The notes beneath the pieces were generated by a model. The model saw only the letters and a program-made list of their open reading frames with translations. It did no database searches and was not told the origin of the DNA. The translations under genes and the position numbers were made by a program. 64,000 nt of DNA from CAYWIT01 sp964458415 (lineage in GTDB: Bacteria > Pseudomonadota > Alphaproteobacteria > Micavibrionales > UBA2020), in contig CAYWIT010000005.1 in assembly GCA_964458415.1 (NCBI GenBank), positions 62,001 to 126,000 on the forward strand. The letters run 5' to 3'. Below, piece after piece: positions 61,436-64,000 of the stretch (the first letter of the stretch is position 1; each line of letters starts with the position of its first letter).

Positions 61436-63802
61436 TCAGGCTGCCCCTTGGGGGATATGAAGACTGGCGGTAAGCTGGAATTTGCAGGTCACCAGAGTGC
61501 CCGCACCTTCGCGGCTCTGGATCAGGACGGTTCCGCCGTGCAGCTCGATAATATTTTTAACAAGGGCGAGTCCGAGTCCGGCCCCGCTGCGCCGGCCGCT
61601 GCGCTTGCTGTGAATTTTCTCGAACGGCGTGAAGACGCGGGCAAGATCCTCCGCCGGAATGCCCAGACCGGTATCTCGCACGCGGATCAGCACACTGTCA
61701 TCGTCGCGCTCCGCCGTCAGGGTGATGCGTCCGCCATTGGGACTGTAGTTAATGGCATTGCTGATCAGGTTCAGTAACACCTGTTTGATCCGGCGTTCAT
61801 CGACCAGCAGCTCCAGCCCGTCATCCGTGCATTGGGTCAGGATTTCAATGTGCTGTTTGCGGGCCCAGTCCTCGGTAAGTTGTGCCACCTGATCAATCAG
61901 CCCCTTGACCTTGACCGGCGCAGGATAAAGTTTGAGGTAGCCCGCTTCAATTGTAGACAGGTCAAGAATGTCGTTGACGAGGGAGACCAGACGTTGTCCC
62001 GCTTCGATCATGCTGGAGGTATATTCCAGCTGGCGCGGGTTGAGGGTGCCGAAATACTGCTGATTGAGCATTTCGGCAAAGCCCATGATGGCATTGAGCG
62101 GGGTGCGAAGCTGGTAGGAAACATTGGCCAGAAAGTCGGTTTTGAGCCGTTCTGCCTCTTCGAGCGCGGCGTTCTTTTCGATCAGAGCCTGTTCCACCTT
62201 GACCGTATCGGTGATGTCAAAATAGTTGTTGAGGATGTTGCCGTCCGGCAGGGGAACGATGCTGAATTCAAGCACGACCCCGTCGGCGCGGAGCAGGCGG
62301 CCTTTGCGCGGTTCGCGTTCCAGCGCGTTGGAGAGCAGTATTTTTCGGGCTTCCGCCCAATCATTGGCCGGAAAGAGGTTTTGCGTCTTGTCAACGATCT
62401 GCGTGATATGCGGGGTGCCAGAAAAATCCTCCGCCGGAAGCTTCCAGATCCGGGCAAAAGCTTCGTTGGACAGGCGCAGGCGGCCGTCTTCACCGAATAC
62501 GGCGATGCCTTCAGACAGGTTGTCGAGTGTTTCGCGCTGGACGGCGATCAGGGTATTGTAGGAGGTCTCCAGTTGCAGACGGCTGGTCACGTCTTCCTGC
62601 GTGAGCAGCAGGCCGCCCATCGGGCGCGGCACCACGATTTGCCGGATGACCGTGCTGTCGGGGAGGTATTGCATTTCTTCATGCGGTTCCAGCAACGAGG
62701 TGAAACGTGCCGCCCAAGCCTGCTTGAACTGCTTGTAGTCTGCTTGTTCAGGCAGTTTGCGGCTTTCGCGCAGCTTGTCGATGATTTCAACCATCTTTGG
62801 TTTTGTGTCGAGCCAGGTGCCGGAAAGCCCGGTCATCTGCTCGTAGGCAGAGTTGTAAAATTCCAGCCGCGTCTCGGCATCGAACATGGCGATGGCGGTG
62901 CGCAGCTGCTCCAGCGTTTCCCGCTGCGATGCCGCCAGCCGGTTGCAGGTCAGCTGCCATTCCTCTTCCCGGGTGACGTCAAGCGCGATACCGACAACCC
63001 GCTTATCAGCGCCAAAGGGCGTTTCGATGATTTCCGCCAGCCGCCGCTGCCCATCGACGATCATATGGCCGCGCATGGACTGCGGAGAAAGCGTCGCAAC
63101 CGATCTCTGAGCCAGAACGCGGGGCGTCATATCCCCTTTATTGGCGCCGGTGAGGGGAAGCTCTTTCTGGTCGGCGACGACGGCGGCGCTCGTGTCATCG
63201 ACAATTTTTGAATAAAATTTGTTGCACCAGCTGAGATCCAGCTTCGGATTGCGCGTCCAGACGGGAAAGGGCAGGGCGTTGAGCGTGGCGCGCAATTCAT
63301 TCTCGCGTTTCTCGATTTTCCCAAGGGCTTCCATGCTGCGCATGGCTGCCTGCGCAAAGTCGGTGATGTCGAGCATCCAGATCACGGAAAAAATCTGGCC
63401 GACGTCCTCGATAACGCCGCGCTTGCCGTAGACTTTCAGGGAGCGTTTGCCCGAAAGGGTGTGCACACCCATTTCAAAGTGCTCACCGTATTGAGACAGG
63501 CGTTCGTAGAGGCCCTCGAGGGCGGCGCCGTCGCCGGGCTGGAGGGCCGCTTCGATATCCTGCATGGATTCGATTTTGTCCGCGCCCAGCAGCGAGCAGA
63601 ATCCGGGGGAGATGGCTTGGGCGGCATCCTGGTTCCAGCCGCAGTACTCAATCGGGATGGCGCGGAGAAAGGCCTCGAGGCGGCCATTTTGCCGTTCCAG
63701 CCTCTTTTTCTCGCGCCGGGCAGGCAACAGCCTGTCCATCAGCCTGCCAAAGGCCGATGGGCGCTGTTCTTGTGCCTGTGTGTTATTTTCAAACTGTGTC
63801 AC
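61436..63802 (-). CDS. divL: DivL-type histidine pseudokinase
   Basis: 788 aa. About three to four PAS-like domains occupy residues 40-540, separated by short helical repeats (QRETLEQLRTAIAMFDAE and QRETLDNLSEGIAVFGED). HisKA follows with FLANVSYQLRTPLNAIMGF: the usual phospho-His is Tyr563, as in Caulobacter DivL (Tyr550). HATPase (LISNAINYSPNGG, DTGLGIPAEDLARVFTPFEK, SGAGLGLALVKNII) is intact. No membrane helix is seen at the N-terminus, unlike Caulobacter DivL. DivL controls CckA in the CtrA pathway. Transcribed 31 bp after ahcY; gcrA is convergent. Confidence 0.88.
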   Translation of the reverse strand: MTQFENNTQAQEQRPSAFGRLMDRLLPARREKKRLERQNGRLEAFLRAIPIEYCGWNQDAAQAISPGFCSLLGADKIESMQDIEAALQPGDGAALEGLYERLSQYGEHFEMGVHTLSGKRSLKVYGKRGVIEDVGQIFSVIWMLDITDFAQAAMRSMEALGKIEKRENELRATLNALPFPVWTRNPKLDLSWCNKFYSKIVDDTSAAVVADQKELPLTGANKGDMTPRVLAQRSVATLSPQSMRGHMIVDGQRRLAEIIETPFGADKRVVGIALDVTREEEWQLTCNRLAASQRETLEQLRTAIAMFDAETRLEFYNSAYEQMTGLSGTWLDTKPKMVEIIDKLRESRKLPEQADYKQFKQAWAARFTSLLEPHEEMQYLPDSTVIRQIVVPRPMGGLLLTQEDVTSRLQLETSYNTLIAVQRETLDNLSEGIAVFGEDGRLRLSNEAFARIWKLPAEDFSGTPHITQIVDKTQNLFPANDWAEARKILLSNALEREPRKGRLLRADGVVLEFSIVPLPDGNILNNYFDITDTVKVEQALIEKNAALEEAERLKTDFLANVSYQLRTPLNAIMGFAEMLNQQYFGTLNPRQLEYTSSMIEAGQRLVSLVNDILDLSTIEAGYLKLYPAPVKVKGLIDQVAQLTEDWARKQHIEILTQCTDDGLELLVDERRIKQVLLNLISNAINYSPNGGRITLTAERDDDSVLIRVRDTGLGIPAEDLARVFTPFEKIHSKRSGRRSGAGLGLALVKNIIELHGGTVLIQSREGAGTLVTCKFQLTASLHIPQGAA

Positions 63803-63833
63803 AGACTGATTTTAAAGGCTCGGAGAAAAGTTC

Positions 63834-64000
63834 TCAATAGCGGTAATGATCCGGCTTGTAAGGGCCGGCATCCTGAATGCCCATATAGCGCGCCTGCTTT
63901 TCCGTAAGGGTTGTCAGGCGAACGCCCAGCCGCTCCAGATGCAGTCTGGCGACTTTTTCGTCAAGGTGTTTGGGCAGGATGTAAACCTTGTTTTCGTATT
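63834..64000 (-). CDS. ahcY: S-adenosylhomocysteinase, C-terminal part
   Basis: Only the last 55 residues are in the window; the gene continues beyond 64000. They read VYILPKHLDEKVARLHLERL, then TLTEKQARYMG and the end GPYKPDHYRY, the conserved terminus of S-adenosylhomocysteine hydrolase. The enzyme recycles S-adenosylhomocysteine from methylation reactions. Likely in one unit with divL. Confidence 0.95.
   Translation of the reverse strand, partial: YENKVYILPKHLDEKVARLHLERLGVRLTTLTEKQARYMGIQDAGPYKPDHYRY

Overview
The window looks like ordinary chromosome of a GC-rich alphaproteobacterium. Lineage markers are a GcrA cell-cycle regulator, a DivL-type pseudokinase with Tyr in place of the phospho-accepting His, a DUF2336 protein, alphaproteobacterial-type AddAB, a GTTC-N7-GTTC LexA box in front of uvrA, and the order acpS-lepB-rnc-era downstream of rpoZ-spoT. 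I cannot name the genus. I saw no rRNA, tRNA, CRISPR array, transposase, integrase or prophage.

Layout. 1-7.0 kb: end of addB, addA, and convergent uvrA (DNA repair). 7.0-10.7 kb: an accessory-looking block with two divergent paralogous small genes of unknown function, a vWA-domain gene and a PurA-like ligase gene 1 nt apart, and a large dyad over the promoter. 10.7-19.4 kb: dapB, a P-loop ATPase, acs, a nitroreductase, a large hybrid kinase, asd, a small membrane protein and uppP. 19.5-26.1 kb: an exported DUF4139 protein, a His-Gly/Cys metal-binding mini-protein, zapE, DUF2336, and a minus-strand cluster with two predicted papain-fold enzymes (C39-like and protein-glutaminase-like). 26.2-36.6 kb: mdh-sucCD-sucAB and lpd (TCA cycle), interrupted by a minus-strand unknown gene and a candidate small RNA, then a NUDIX gene.

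36.6-44 kb: an exported putative metallopeptidase, an unknown protein, a FecR-domain protein and a histidine-degradation operon (hutU-hutH-hutG plus a GNAT-like gene). 44-47.4 kb: TPR protein, acylphosphatase and two DD-carboxypeptidases, all minus strand. 47.5-53 kb: clpS-clpA followed by a receiver-guanine deaminase fusion, an AIM24-like protein and a membrane-anchored SNase-fold protein. 53-54.4 kb: family-5 uracil-DNA glycosylase and a NYN/LabA-type protein. 54.6-60.7 kb: rpoZ, spoT/rel, DUF2062, acpS, lepB, rnc, era. 60.8-64 kb: gcrA, then divL and the 3' end of ahcY on the minus strand.

The best candidate for something undescribed is the 7.2-10.7 kb block. It has a vWA protein coupled to a non-canonical adenylosuccinate-synthetase relative, a 44-bp dyad over their promoter, and a short KPLQ-containing C-terminal tail shared by three of its four otherwise different proteins. 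Second-rank items are the receiver-guanine deaminase fusion in the clpSA operon, a three-hairpin small RNA candidate with promoter and terminator upstream of lpd, and the C39/protein-glutaminase gene pair. All functions are read from motifs and context only; no database search was possible.
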